From positions 1 through 35,077 of the forward strand of contig NZ_JBELMH010000031.1 in the NCBI RefSeq assembly GCF_042096055.1: a DNA stretch of 35,077 nt. Direction: 5' to 3'. Below the pieces are notes generated by a model. The model did no database searches, was not told the DNA's origin, and saw nothing but the letters and a program-made list of their open reading frames with translations. Below are positions 15,041 through 23,488 of this stretch, one piece after another. The translations under genes and the position numbers were made by a program. The DNA is from Citreimonas sp042096055. GTDB lineage: Bacteria; Pseudomonadota; Alphaproteobacteria; Rhodobacterales; Rhodobacteraceae. Every line of letters starts with the position of its first letter. Within the stretch, counting starts at the first letter, position 1.

Positions 15041-16069
15041 TCAGATGATCTCGTCCTCGTCGAACAGCGGCTCGGCCCGGCGGTGAACGGCGACGTGATG
15101 CGCGGCTGCGTCCGAGCGCGCGGGCTGGGCCACGTGGAACAGCGCGTCGCCCTCGTTGACCACGGGCAGCTTGGTGCGGCCGACGATCACGCCGGCCTCG
15201 TCCGCGCGCACCTCGGTCTCGGCCTCGCCGAACGGGTCCGATATCAGGCCAAGCACCTCGTCCTCCTCGACGAACTCGCCGGTGCCCTTCAGCGTGCGCA
15301 ACAGCCCGCCCGACGGTGCGCGCATCCAGCGTGACCCCTCGCACAGGATCGACGGGCCACGTGCGCGGGGCACGCCGCGCGATGCGATCATGCCCAGCTT
15401 CTCCATCACGCGCAGCACGCCCGCCACGCCCGCCCGCGCCGCGAACTCGTCGAAGCGCAGCCCCTCGCCAGCCTCGTACAGAAGCACCGGCACGCCGGCC
15501 TTCTCGGCCTCGAGCCGCAGCGACCCCTCGCGCGTCTTCGACACCAGGGTGACGGGTGCCGCGAAGGCCTCGCCCAGCTCGCGCAGACGGTCGTTGTCGG
15601 GCGTGAGGCGAATCTGCGGCAGGTTGGTGCGGCCCACGGCGGCCGAATGCAGGTCGATGCCGACGTCGCAGCGTTTCACGATCTGCGACATGAACAGATC
15701 CGCCAGCCGCGCGGCCAGCGAGCCGTGCGGGTAGCCCGGGAAAACCCGGTTCAGGTCGCGCCGGTCGGGCAGATAGCGTTCCTGGTTGAGGAACCCGAAG
15801 GCATTGACGATCGGCACCGCGATCAGCGTCCCCGACAGCCGTGACACCGGGGCGGCGCGCAGCATCCGGCGCACGATCTCGACGCCGATGACTTCGTCGC
15901 CGTGGATCGCGGCCGAGACGAACATCACCGGGCCGGGCTTGCGCCCATGCACCACATGCGCCGACATCACCGCCGGCGTATGGTCCGACAGCACCGACAC
16001 GGGCAGGTCCACGGTCCGGCGCTGGCCGGGCATGATGCTCTCGGTGCCAAGGTCGAAGGGCTCTCGCAT
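15041..16069 (-). CDS. Succinylglutamate desuccinylase/aspartoacylase family hydrolase
   Basis: A 342-residue zinc deacylase or peptidase-like protein of the AstE/AspA family. The zinc ligands are visible as SAAIHGDEVIG (His and Glu) and a downstream His in CDVGIDLHSAAVGR; the substrate arginine region is DRRDLNRVFPG. The C-terminal 90 residues form a lipoyl-like beta barrel (GLLRTLKGTGEFVEEDEVLGLISDPFGEAETEV). Members of this subgroup cleave N-acyl amino acids or related amides; one relative, DoeB, acts in ectoine degradation, but no ectoine genes are present here, so the substrate is open. The ATG at 16069 is preceded by AAGGAGA. It is the last gene of the minus-strand run that begins with rsmE. 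Confidence 0.9.
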   Translation of the reverse strand: MREPFDLGTESIMPGQRRTVDLPVSVLSDHTPAVMSAHVVHGRKPGPVMFVSAAIHGDEVIGVEIVRRMLRAAPVSRLSGTLIAVPIVNAFGFLNQERYLPDRRDLNRVFPGYPHGSLAARLADLFMSQIVKRCDVGIDLHSAAVGRTNLPQIRLTPDNDRLRELGEAFAAPVTLVSKTREGSLRLEAEKAGVPVLLYEAGEGLRFDEFAARAGVAGVLRVMEKLGMIASRGVPRARGPSILCEGSRWMRAPSGGLLRTLKGTGEFVEEDEVLGLISDPFGEAETEVRADEAGVIVGRTKLPVVNEGDALFHVAQPARSDAAAHHVAVHRRAEPLFDEDEII

Positions 16070-16123
16070 CGGGTCTCCTTTTCGCGGGGGATTAGGGGCG
16101 GGAACGGTTCGGCGCGCAAGCAC

Positions 16124-16771
16124 CTAGAACGGCGCGGGCGCGCGAAAGGTCATCCCGTGACCCGAGATCGGATGGCTGAGGCGCAATTCGAGGGCATGCA
16201 GCATCAGGCGCGGATGGTCTGCACAGCTTTCCGGCGCATAGAACGGATCGCCCAGGATCGGGTGGCCCAGCGACAGCATGTGCACGCGCAGCTGATGGCT
16301 GCGCCCGGTCAGAGGGTACAGTTCGACCCGGGTTTCGTCGTCGCCCGCGCGCTTGACGCGCCAGTCGGTGCGCGCGGGCTTGCCGGTCTCGTGGCAGACC
16401 TTCTGCAGCGGCCGGTTCGGCCAGTCGACGATCAGCGGCAGGTCGACGGTGCCGCGCACGGGCTCCAACCGTCCGGCGACGCGGGCCAGGTAGGTCTTGC
16501 GCACCTTGCGCGCCTCGAAGGCCTGGTTCACGCGCTTCTGCGCCGTCTCGGTCAGCGCGAAGATCATCACGCCGGAGGTGTCGCGGTCCAGCCGGTGCAC
16601 CAGCCGCACGGTCGGAAACGCCTTTTCCAGCCGCGTCAGCAGGCAATCGGCCAGATGCTCGCCCTTGCCCGGCACCGACAGCAGGCCGGCGGGCTTGTCG
16701 ACCACCAGGATGTCGGTGTCCTCGTGCAGGACTGGAATGGCGCCGGTGGGCGGGTCGTAGATGGTATCCAT
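16124..16771 (-). CDS. RluA family RNA pseudouridine synthase
   Basis: A 215-residue pseudouridine synthase without an S4 domain, like E. coli RluA, which modifies U746 of 23S rRNA and U32 of some tRNAs. The catalytic aspartate is in VRLVHRLDRDTSGVMIFALT; the later motifs KTYLARVAG and LTGRSHQLRVHMLSLGHPILGDPFY are complete. The start MDTIYDPPTGAIPVLHEDTDILVVDKPAGLLSVPG is typical. Its own target cannot be assigned with certainty. It follows the exporter gene by 41 nt and precedes the deacylase gene by 54 nt on the same strand. Confidence 0.93.
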   Translation of the reverse strand: MDTIYDPPTGAIPVLHEDTDILVVDKPAGLLSVPGKGEHLADCLLTRLEKAFPTVRLVHRLDRDTSGVMIFALTETAQKRVNQAFEARKVRKTYLARVAGRLEPVRGTVDLPLIVDWPNRPLQKVCHETGKPARTDWRVKRAGDDETRVELYPLTGRSHQLRVHMLSLGHPILGDPFYAPESCADHPRLMLHALELRLSHPISGHGMTFRAPAPF

Positions 16772-16812
16772 GCGCCCCGTTTGGCAGGCGCGCCGCCGAT
16801 CGGCAAGCGGCG

Positions 16813-17421
16813 CTAGTCCCAGACCAGCCGCAGCGCGAGGCCCGCGAACACGACGGCCGAGACGCGGTTGAGCACGCGGCCGTACCGGTGCAGCAGCCCC
16901 GCCGCGGCCCCGGCGGCGGCGCCGTAGATCGCGGTCACGACGAACCCGCTTGCGGCCAGCGCTGCGCCCAGGGCGGCCAGTTGCGGCGCCAGCGGCCCGG
17001 CCGAGGCATCGGCGAATTGCGGCAGCAACGCCGCCACGAAAAGCCCGACCTTGGGGTTCAGCGCGTTGGTCAGCGCGCCGCGCCAGAAGACGCGGGCGAT
17101 CCCCTCGGGCGCGCGGCGCGGATCGGCGGGCGCGGCGCGCCAGGCCTGCACGGCGAGCCACACAAGGTAGGCCGCACCGGCCCAGCGGATCACGTCCAGC
17201 GCGCCGGGATGCGCGGCCAGCACCGCCGCCAGCCCGACCACCGCGAGTGCCACATGGCCCAGGATGCCCAGCGCGACGCCCCCCGCCGCGGCCACGCCCG
17301 CCCGCCAGCCGCCGCGGGCCCCGCAGGCGATCGTGAACAGCACGTCCGACCCGGGCGTCAGGTTCAGCACCAGCGCCGCGGCCATGAACGCCGCCCATGT
17401 GCCCGGATCGATCCCCGCCAT
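16813..17421 (-). CDS. LysE/RhtB family exporter (second of a tandem pair)
   Basis: A 202-residue inner-membrane amino acid or metabolite exporter with about six hydrophobic helices. The family signature is in the first helix, AALVLNLTPGSDVLFTIACGARGGWRAG, and again in WRGALTNALNPKVGLFVAALLPQF. The substrate is not predictable. Its ATG shares one base with the stop of the upstream paralogue (TGATG), so the two are coupled. The pair is only distantly similar in sequence, which suggests an old duplication or different substrates, not a recent copy. Confidence 0.92.
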   Translation of the reverse strand: MAGIDPGTWAAFMAAALVLNLTPGSDVLFTIACGARGGWRAGVAAAGGVALGILGHVALAVVGLAAVLAAHPGALDVIRWAGAAYLVWLAVQAWRAAPADPRRAPEGIARVFWRGALTNALNPKVGLFVAALLPQFADASAGPLAPQLAALGAALAASGFVVTAIYGAAAGAAAGLLHRYGRVLNRVSAVVFAGLALRLVWD

Positions 17422-18041
17422 CACGACAGCCCCCGCAGGGCCGCCACCGCCAGTGCGACGCCGTAGAGGACGAAGCACGCCGCCAGCCCCTTGCGCACCG
17501 CGACGTTCGCGACCGCCGACAGCGCCGCGCGGCCCAGCGCCGTCCCCAGCGCGGTGTATCCGGCGTAGCTGGCGAAGGTGATGACCAGCGCGGTGGGCAC
17601 GATCGTCCACATCTGCTGGCCGATCGGCACGTGGGGCGAGACGAACTGCGAGAACGCCGCGAGGTAGCCCGCCACGGATTTCGGATTGATCGTCGCCACC
17701 ATGAAGGCGTGGCCGTAGATCCGCGCCGGTGCCGCCGCCTCGGCCGCCAGCGGGCGATCGGCCCGCCGCCAGGTGCGCACGCCCAGCCAAAGCAGCACCG
17801 CGGCGCCGGCGATCTGCGCGGCCAAGAAACCGGTCTCGGACGCCTTGATCAGCGCCGTCACCCCCGCCGCCGACAGCGCCAGAAAGAGCGCCGCCTGAGT
17901 CAGGATCGCGGCCACGCCCCACAGGGCGCGGGCGAAGCCGAAGGTCATGCCGTTGCGGATGCAGTTCACAGCGTTCGGCCCCGGCGACGTCACGAACACG
18001 ACCCAGAACCCCGCGAAGACGGCCCAGGCCTCGACCCCCAT
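17421..18041 (-). CDS. LysE/RhtB family exporter (first of a tandem pair)
   Basis: A 206-residue inner-membrane exporter with the family's opening WAVFAGFWVVFVTSPGPNAVNCIRNGMTFGFARALWG and the mid-protein motif HAFMVATINPKSVAGYLAAFSQFV. Hydrophobic helices cover most of the chain. Its start directly follows the stop of the 177-residue membrane protein, with no spacer. LysE-type exporters protect against excess amino acids or signals such as homoserine lactones; no regulator of the LysG type lies beside it, so the substrate is unknown. Confidence 0.93.
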   Translation of the reverse strand: MGVEAWAVFAGFWVVFVTSPGPNAVNCIRNGMTFGFARALWGVAAILTQAALFLALSAAGVTALIKASETGFLAAQIAGAAVLLWLGVRTWRRADRPLAAEAAAPARIYGHAFMVATINPKSVAGYLAAFSQFVSPHVPIGQQMWTIVPTALVITFASYAGYTALGTALGRAALSAVANVAVRKGLAACFVLYGVALAVAALRGLS

Positions 18042-18575
18042 CTAGTGCAGGCGCTTCTGCGCGGGGTCGGCCGCGCGCCAGACGATGACCGACGCGCCGC
18101 CGGGCGCGTTGAGACTGCGCAGCATGTGCTCTGTCCGCATGCCGGGCAGGCTGGCGAAGGCATCGAAAAGCGCATCCGCCCCCTGCGCGGTGACCGGGAT
18201 CGCCAGCGGCGGCTGGTCGGGTCGGTCGAGGATCCAGTGCGCGGGCAGCCCCGTCGGATCCAGCCGCAGCGCGCGCAAGGTCTCGAGATCCGCGGTGCCA
18301 CCATCGAGCGGCCCCATGTAGGCGATGCGGCCTTCGAGCACGCGGACCACGCCCGGCCCATCGCTGCCGGCGCGGAAGCGCGCGCGCTGGATGCCTGCAA
18401 CGCCCAGCACCACGCCCGCCGCGGCGACCGCCCAGCCGATCCAGATCATCAGCCCGAACGAAAAGATCACCCAGTAGAGGCCCAACACGGCAACGCACGC
18501 GCCGATCAGCGCCTCGCGCCAGCGGCGCAGGAAGGCCGCGGCCTCGGGGCGCGGCGACAGACCCGGCATGCTCAT
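18042..18575 (-). CDS. Two-TM membrane protein of unknown function
   Basis: A 177-residue protein. After a charged N-terminus (SPRPEAAAFLRRWREAL) come two hydrophobic segments, roughly residues 23-42 and 44-63 (IGACVAVLGLYWVIFSFGL and MIWIGWAVAAAGVVLGVAG). A soluble C-terminal domain follows from VVRVLEGRIAYMGPLDGGTADLETLRALRLDP to the end. The segment VLEGRIAYMGPLDGGTADLE looks like a small beta domain, and the protein is probably exposed on the cytoplasmic side. I recognise no family with certainty. The ATG overlaps the rsmE stop (ATGA), so it is coupled to rsmE; it directly precedes the exporters. Confidence 0.8.
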   Translation of the reverse strand: MSMPGLSPRPEAAAFLRRWREALIGACVAVLGLYWVIFSFGLMIWIGWAVAAAGVVLGVAGIQRARFRAGSDGPGVVRVLEGRIAYMGPLDGGTADLETLRALRLDPTGLPAHWILDRPDQPPLAIPVTAQGADALFDAFASLPGMRTEHMLRSLNAPGGASVIVWRAADPAQKRLH

Positions 18576-19291
18576 CGCCAGTCCCCCAAGGCGGCCTGCC
18601 ACAGGGTCATCGCGGCCACGGCGGCGGTGTCCGCGCGCAGCACCCGCGGGCCCAGCGACACCGCATGCGCGGTCTTGAGCGTCGCCAGCCGCGCGCGCTC
18701 GGGCGCGGAAAAGCCGCCCTCGGGGCCGATCAGGATCGCCCAGGGGCCCCGTTGCGCCCCCGCCAGCGTCGTGGCCGGGCCGGCGCGCGTCTCGTCGCAG
18801 AACATCAGGTGGCGCTCGTCTGGCCAGTCGGCCAGGAGCCGGTCCAGGCGTACCAGCTCGGCCACCTCGGGCACGAAGGTGGCGCCGCACTGTTCGGCCG
18901 CCTCGACCGCGTTGGCCTGGTGGCGGTCCTGCCGGAAGCGTTCGGAATTGGTGAACTCGGTCGCCACGGGCAGGATGCGGCGCACGCCCATCTCGACCGC
19001 CTTCTCGACGATGAAGTCGGTCCGGGCCTTCTTCACCGGGGCGAAGCACAGCCACAGGTCGGGAGGCTCGCCCTGCGGCACCGCCTGCGTCACGCAGTTG
19101 AGCGTGCCGCCTTTCTTGCCCGCCTCGGCCACCACCGCGCGCCACTCGCCATCGGTGCCGTTGAACACCGCGACCTCGGCGCCCGCTGTCAGCCGCATCA
19201 CCCCGAACAGGTAATGCGCCTGCTCGCGCGTCAGCGGCACCGGTTGTCCCGGCCCCAGCGGGTGGGTTACGAAAAGGCGAACCAGACTCAT
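18572..19291 (-). CDS. rsmE: 16S rRNA (uracil(1498)-N3)-methyltransferase
   Basis: A 239-residue SPOUT (trefoil-knot) methyltransferase that methylates U1498 in helix 44 of 16S rRNA. The N-terminal PUA-like part has MSLVRLFVTHPL and EQAHYLFGVMRLTAG; the middle has the family string PVKKARTDFIVEKAVEMGVRRILPV; the SAM-binding knot is ILIGPEGGFSAPERARL and LGPRVLRADTAAVAA. Length is normal. The start at 19291 was chosen from the family; an ATG four codons upstream is also possible. The start lies 12 nt from the divergent ubiA start, so each promoter must lie largely inside the other gene. It heads the minus-strand run. Confidence 0.95.
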   Translation of the reverse strand: MSLVRLFVTHPLGPGQPVPLTREQAHYLFGVMRLTAGAEVAVFNGTDGEWRAVVAEAGKKGGTLNCVTQAVPQGEPPDLWLCFAPVKKARTDFIVEKAVEMGVRRILPVATEFTNSERFRQDRHQANAVEAAEQCGATFVPEVAELVRLDRLLADWPDERHLMFCDETRAGPATTLAGAQRGPWAILIGPEGGFSAPERARLATLKTAHAVSLGPRVLRADTAAVAAMTLWQAALGDWR

Positions 19292-19303
19292 GAGGCGCAG
19301 CAT

Positions 19304-20293
19304 ATGGGCGGCACGGGCCAGAGACCAGAGGCCGGCACGGGCCTGAACGCCAACGCAGGCGGTACGGTCGCCGACGCGGTGCGCGGCAACTGGGTGGATG
19401 CCTGGGCGCCCGAACCCGCGCGCCCCTACCTGAGGCTGAGCCGGCTCGACCGGCCCATCGGCACTTGGCTGCTGCTGCTGCCCTGCTGGTGGGGCCTTCT
19501 GCTGGCGATGCTGGCCTCGGGCCAGGCGCGCTGGTTCGACCTGTGGATCTTCGCCGGATGCGGGCTGGGCGCGATCCTGATGCGCGGCGCGGGCTGCACG
19601 TGGAACGACATCACCGACCGCGACATCGACGGCAGCGTGGCGCGCACCGCGTCGCGGCCGATCCCGTCGGGGCGGGTCAGCGCGAAACTGGCGCTGGCCT
19701 GGATGATCGTCCAGTGCCTGGTGGCCTTCCTGATCCTGCTGACCTTCCCGCCCGCCGCGATCGCGCTGGGGATCCTCGCGCTGGTGCCGGTGGCGGTCTA
19801 TCCCTTCGCCAAGCGCTTCACCTGGTGGCCGCAGATCTTCCTCGGCTTCGCGTTCAACTGGGGCGCGCTGCTGGCCTGGACCGCGCATTCCGGCAGCCTC
19901 GGCTGGCCGGCGGTCGTGCTGTACGTCGCCGGCATGGCCTGGACGCTGTTCTACGACACGATCTACGCTCACCAGGACAAGGAGGACGACGCCCTGATCG
20001 GCGTGAAGTCCACCGCGCGCCTCTTCGGCGATGACACGCCGCGCTGGCTGGCGCGGTTCCTCGTCGCCTGCGTGACGCTGATGGGCCTGGCGGTGATCCT
20101 CGCCATCCCGGCGCCGAACCTTCTGACGCTCGTGATCGCGCTGGCAGGACCCTGGGCGATGGGCTGGCACATGCTGTGGCAGCTGCGCCAGCTGAAGATG
20201 GACGACCACGACCGCCTGCTGAGCCTGTTCCGGTCGAACCGCGACGCGGGCCTTCTTCCTGTGCTGATTTTCGCCGGTGCCCTGCTGGTCTGA
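19304..20293 (+). CDS. ubiA: 4-hydroxybenzoate polyprenyltransferase
   Basis: A 329-residue integral membrane prenyltransferase that joins the polyprenyl chain to 4-hydroxybenzoate in ubiquinone synthesis. The two aspartate-rich magnesium/diphosphate motifs are NDITDRDIDG from residue 101 and YDTIYAHQDKEDD around residue 218. Eight to nine hydrophobic helices fit the family. The first about 45 residues (GGTGQRPEAG to the start of YLRLSRLDRPIGTWLL) form a soluble extension typical for alphaproteobacterial members. GAGG at 19292-19295 supports the ATG at 19304. Divergent from rsmE; 62 nt before the OmpA-family gene. Confidence 0.95.
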   Translation: MGGTGQRPEAGTGLNANAGGTVADAVRGNWVDAWAPEPARPYLRLSRLDRPIGTWLLLLPCWWGLLLAMLASGQARWFDLWIFAGCGLGAILMRGAGCTWNDITDRDIDGSVARTASRPIPSGRVSAKLALAWMIVQCLVAFLILLTFPPAAIALGILALVPVAVYPFAKRFTWWPQIFLGFAFNWGALLAWTAHSGSLGWPAVVLYVAGMAWTLFYDTIYAHQDKEDDALIGVKSTARLFGDDTPRWLARFLVACVTLMGLAVILAIPAPNLLTLVIALAGPWAMGWHMLWQLRQLKMDDHDRLLSLFRSNRDAGLLPVLIFAGALLV

Positions 20294-20355
20294 TTGCGCC
20301 ACGGGCGGCGGGGCATTATCTGTCGCCCGATCCGGGACAACCTGACGGGACTTCG

Positions 20356-22308
20356 ATGCGCCTTTCCTCAATCGCTCTCACCGCCGGGATCTTCGCCGCG
20401 GCCGGCGGTCTGTCCTATGTCTCGGCGCATTTCTCGGTGGGCCAGATCGAAAGCCACACCCGCACGACCCTTCAACAAGCGTTCCGCACCGACGGGCTGG
20501 ACTGGGCCGACATCGACACAGACGGCCTGCAGGTCCACCTGTTCGGCACCGCGCCCGACGAGGCGACGCGCTTCGCAGCACTCTCCAGCGCCGGGCGCGT
20601 GGTCGACACCGCGCGGCTGATCGACCAGATGCTGATCGCGGAATCCACCGCCGACGACGCGCCCGACTTCTCGCTCGAGATCCTGCGCAACGAGGCCGGG
20701 CTGTCGGTGATCGGCCTGATCCCCACCGAGACCGACCGCGAGGCGCTGATCGGGCTTCTGTCGGGCGCGGCAGGCGACGCGGTCGCCGAGGACGCTGTGA
20801 CGGATCTGCTGGAGACCGCCGACTTTCCCGCGCCGCCGGGATGGGACACCGCCCTGCGCTACGCGCGCGAGGCGCTGCGCGAGCTGCCGCGGTCGCAGAT
20901 CTCGGTCACGCCGGACCGGGTGGCGATCAAGGCGATCGCCGAAAGCGACGAGGCACGGCGCGCGCTCGAGGCCGAGCTGACGCGCGCGGCGCCCGCGGGC
21001 CTGCAACTGGCGCTGGACATCACCGCGCCGCGGCCGGTGATCTCGCCCTTCGTGCTGCGCTTCGTGCTGGACGAGAACGGCGCGCGCCTGCCCGCCTGCT
21101 CGGCCGACACGATCCAGGCCCGCGACCGCATCCTGCGCGCCGCCGAGGCAGTCGGCCTGCAGGGCGAGCCCGACTGCCCGCTGGGCCTGGGCGTTCCCAC
21201 GGCCGAATGGGGCGATGCGGCGGTGGCCGGCGTCCAGGCGGTCGCGGCGCTCGGCGGCGGATCGGTCAGCATCTCGAATGCGGACATCCGCCTCGTGGCC
21301 CCCCAGGGCACCCCGCGCGACAAGTTCGACCGCGCCGTGGGCGTGCTGGAATCCGGCCTGCCGAAGATCTTCGTGCTGCAGACCGACCTTCCCGAACCGC
21401 CCGAGGCAGAGACAGAGGCGCCGGCCCCGGCACCCGATTTCGTCGCCACCCGCAGCCCCGAGGGCGTGGTCCAGCTGCGCGGCCGCCTGGCCGACATGCG
21501 CGCCCGCCAGACGGTGGAAAGCTTCGCCAAGGCGCAGTTCGGCTCGACCAGCGTGCACATGGCCGCGCGCGAGGACGAAACCGTGCCCGAGGACTGGTCG
21601 GTCCGCGCGCTGGCCGCCGTCGAGGCGCTGGCGATGCTGTCGAACGGCGCGGCACGCGTGACCGCCGACACCGTGACCGTGTCGGGCCGCACCGGCCGCC
21701 CCGAGGCCAGCACCGACATCGCCGCGCTGCTGGCCGACAAGCTGGGCGACGGCACCGCGTTCGAGATCGAAGTCGAGTATGTCGAGCAGCTCGACCCCGC
21801 GCGCGGCCTGCCGACACCCGAGGAATGCCAGGGCCTGATCGTCGAGATCATCGGCGACCGGAAGATCACGTTCGAACCCGGCTCGGCGCGGCTGGACGCC
21901 TCGGCCGAGGACATCCTCGACGAGCTCGCCGAGCTGCTGAAGCAATGCGGCGACATCCCGCTGGAGATCGCCGGGCACACCGACAGCCAGGGCCGCGAGG
22001 AGATGAACCAGGAGCTGTCGCGCGACCGCGCGCAATCGGTGCGCGACGGACTGCGCGAACGCCTCGTCCCGGTGCGCGCCTACACCGCCGTGGGCTACGG
22101 CGAGACGCGCCCCATCGCCGACAACGACACCGAGGAGGGCCGCGAGGCCAACCGCCGGATCGAGTTCACCCTGATCGAGGCCGAAGCCCCGTCCGACGAG
22201 GCGACGGACGCGGAACAATCAGAAGGGGTGCTTGACGCTGAGGCCTCTGCCGACCAGAACCCGACCGAAGACGAGTCGGCGGCGGCAGAAGGCGCAGAGG
22301 ATGAATAG
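20356..22308 (+). CDS. OmpA-family envelope protein
   Basis: A 650-residue exported protein. The N-terminal hydrophobic helix (about residues 4-25, IALTAGIFAAAGGLSYVSAHFSV) should act as signal or anchor. Residues about 35-480 contain repeated alpha/beta units resembling BON-type modules (for example VQVHLFGTAPDEATRFAAL-like, LSVIGLIPTETDREALIGLL, VVQLRGRLADMRARQTVESF, TVTVSGRTGRPEASTDIAALL), a reading made by eye. The C-terminal OmpA domain (about residues 505-615) binds peptidoglycan: GHTDSQG with the key Asp at 543, and NRRIEF near 600. A very acidic tail follows. The next gene starts inside its last codons, with GAGG in this reading frame as its ribosome-binding site. The protein probably links inner membrane or periplasm to the cell wall. 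Confidence 0.88.
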   Translation: MRLSSIALTAGIFAAAGGLSYVSAHFSVGQIESHTRTTLQQAFRTDGLDWADIDTDGLQVHLFGTAPDEATRFAALSSAGRVVDTARLIDQMLIAESTADDAPDFSLEILRNEAGLSVIGLIPTETDREALIGLLSGAAGDAVAEDAVTDLLETADFPAPPGWDTALRYAREALRELPRSQISVTPDRVAIKAIAESDEARRALEAELTRAAPAGLQLALDITAPRPVISPFVLRFVLDENGARLPACSADTIQARDRILRAAEAVGLQGEPDCPLGLGVPTAEWGDAAVAGVQAVAALGGGSVSISNADIRLVAPQGTPRDKFDRAVGVLESGLPKIFVLQTDLPEPPEAETEAPAPAPDFVATRSPEGVVQLRGRLADMRARQTVESFAKAQFGSTSVHMAAREDETVPEDWSVRALAAVEALAMLSNGAARVTADTVTVSGRTGRPEASTDIAALLADKLGDGTAFEIEVEYVEQLDPARGLPTPEECQGLIVEIIGDRKITFEPGSARLDASAEDILDELAELLKQCGDIPLEIAGHTDSQGREEMNQELSRDRAQSVRDGLRERLVPVRAYTAVGYGETRPIADNDTEEGREANRRIEFTLIEAEAPSDEATDAEQSEGVLDAEASADQNPTEDESAAAEGAEDE

Positions 22309-22627
22309 AACCGAGTTCATTGTTGCCACGGCGGCCATCCTCTTCGTGTCGTTCTGCCTCGGCTGGTTCTCGCACTGGTTGATTCACCGCTTCGGAAAGG
22401 TGCGCCAGACCGACGTCGACGAACTCGAGCGCATGGGTCGCGAACTGCACGAGGCCGAGGAGACGCGCGACCAGGCGATCACCTACCTGCAGCAGCGCGA
22501 GGCCGAGCTGACCAACCAGCTGGCCCAGACCGAGGCCGAGCTGTCGGCGGCGATGGAGGGCCTGCGCGAGGCCCGCGCCGAGGCCGAGGACCTGCGCGAC
22601 TACATCGAGACGCAGCGCGCCACGTGA
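22301..22627 (+). CDS. One-TM coiled-coil protein
   Basis: A 108-residue protein starting MNRTEFIVATAAILFVSFCLGWFSHWLIHRFG, a single N-terminal membrane helix. A continuous charged helix follows (DELERMGRELHEAEETRDQAITYLQQREAELTNQLAQTEAELSAAMEGLREARAEAEDLRDYIE), a clear heptad-rich coiled coil. Topology is probably N-out or N-in with the coil on one side; the positive residues HRFGKVR after the helix favour a cytoplasmic coil. It overlaps the OmpA-family gene by eight bases, so it is coupled to it. A joint envelope role is an inference. No named family recognised. Confidence 0.85.
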   Translation: MNRTEFIVATAAILFVSFCLGWFSHWLIHRFGKVRQTDVDELERMGRELHEAEETRDQAITYLQQREAELTNQLAQTEAELSAAMEGLREARAEAEDLRDYIETQRAT

Positions 22628-22652
22628 TCCGGTCGAGGCGCTGACGCGCCAC

Positions 22653-22729
22653 CCCGGCAGCCCGGCGCCGCCCTTGCGGGCTCTGCCGGGCCAGTCCGGG
22701 GCTTCGCCCCCGTCCGCGTGCCGCGGACT
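22653..22729. repeat. Two nested GC-rich hairpins in the 191-nt intergenic stretch
   Basis: Hairpin A: CCCGGCA (22653-22659) with TGCCGGG (22684-22690), with GCCCG/CGGGC nested inside. Hairpin B: AGTCCG (22693-22698) with CGGACT (22724-22729), containing GGGG-CTTCG-CCCC. The latter plus CCCCCGGGATACG resembles a dispersed intergenic repeat that I associate with Rhodobacteraceae genomes, from memory. It may act as a transcript end for the coiled-coil gene, though no T-run follows. Confidence 0.45.
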
Positions 22730-22818
22730 CCCCCGGGATACGTTCGGCCCAAAGACGCCGCGGACGCGTTCCCTTTCCCCCGGCGGCGCGGTAAGAGCGT
22801 CGCAAAACGAGGGACTTC

Positions 22819-23478
22819 ATGGCATTCGTCACTCTGGTGCGGCACGGACAGGCCAACGGATCGGCCCGCGACGAGGTGGGCTACGACCGGCTGAGCGAGC
22901 TTGGCTGGCAGCAGGCGCGCTGGCTGGGCGCGCATTTCCGCGATGCGGGCGAGGTGTTCGCGCGCGTCTATTCCGGCACGCTGCGGCGCCACGTCGAGAC
23001 GGCCGAGGCGATCGACGCCGACTGCGCGGGCCCGGTGGTGCAGGACGCGCGCCTGAACGAGCTGGAATACTTCGCCATGGCGCAGGCCTTCGAGGACCAG
23101 CAGGGCGAGCCGATGCCCGGCAACCGCGAGGAATTCGTCGCCCACCTGCCGAAACTGTTCACCGCCTGGCGCGAGGGCCGGATCGAGGGCGTGACCGAGA
23201 CCTTCGACGCCTTCGAGACCCGCGTGGGCGAGGCGCTGCGCGAGATCGCCGAAGGCCAGGGCCGCGCGCTGGTGGTGACCTCGGGCGGGCTGATCGGCAT
23301 GGCGATGCGCATCGTGCTGGGGCTCGACATGCGGGCGCTGGCGCACATGTGCCTGGCGATCGAGAACACCTCGATCCACCGCCTGCAGCCGCTTCCGACG
23401 GGGCTGGCGATGACGCAGTTCAACGCCCTGCCCCATCTCGACCTTCCGGCGCGCGCCCGCATGCGCAGCCACCTGTGA
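22819..23478 (+). CDS. Histidine phosphatase family protein
   Basis: A 219-residue protein of the phosphoglycerate-mutase-like branch. The phosphohistidine motif is TLVRHGQAN at residues 4-12; the second arginine is in YSGTLRRHVETAEAI; the proton-donor Glu is in LNELEYFAM; the late histidine may be the one in MCLAIENTSIHRL or in an equivalent place. The usual late LVVTHGG appears here as LVVTSGGLIG, so the second catalytic histidine is replaced by serine, a feature seen in some alphaproteobacterial members and a reason for caution about activity. The substrate is unknown. The 10-nt spacing to the saccharopine gene suggests cotranscription. Confidence 0.88.
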   Translation: MAFVTLVRHGQANGSARDEVGYDRLSELGWQQARWLGAHFRDAGEVFARVYSGTLRRHVETAEAIDADCAGPVVQDARLNELEYFAMAQAFEDQQGEPMPGNREEFVAHLPKLFTAWREGRIEGVTETFDAFETRVGEALREIAEGQGRALVVTSGGLIGMAMRIVLGLDMRALAHMCLAIENTSIHRLQPLPTGLAMTQFNALPHLDLPARARMRSHL

Positions 23479-23488
23479 GGGGACAGCC

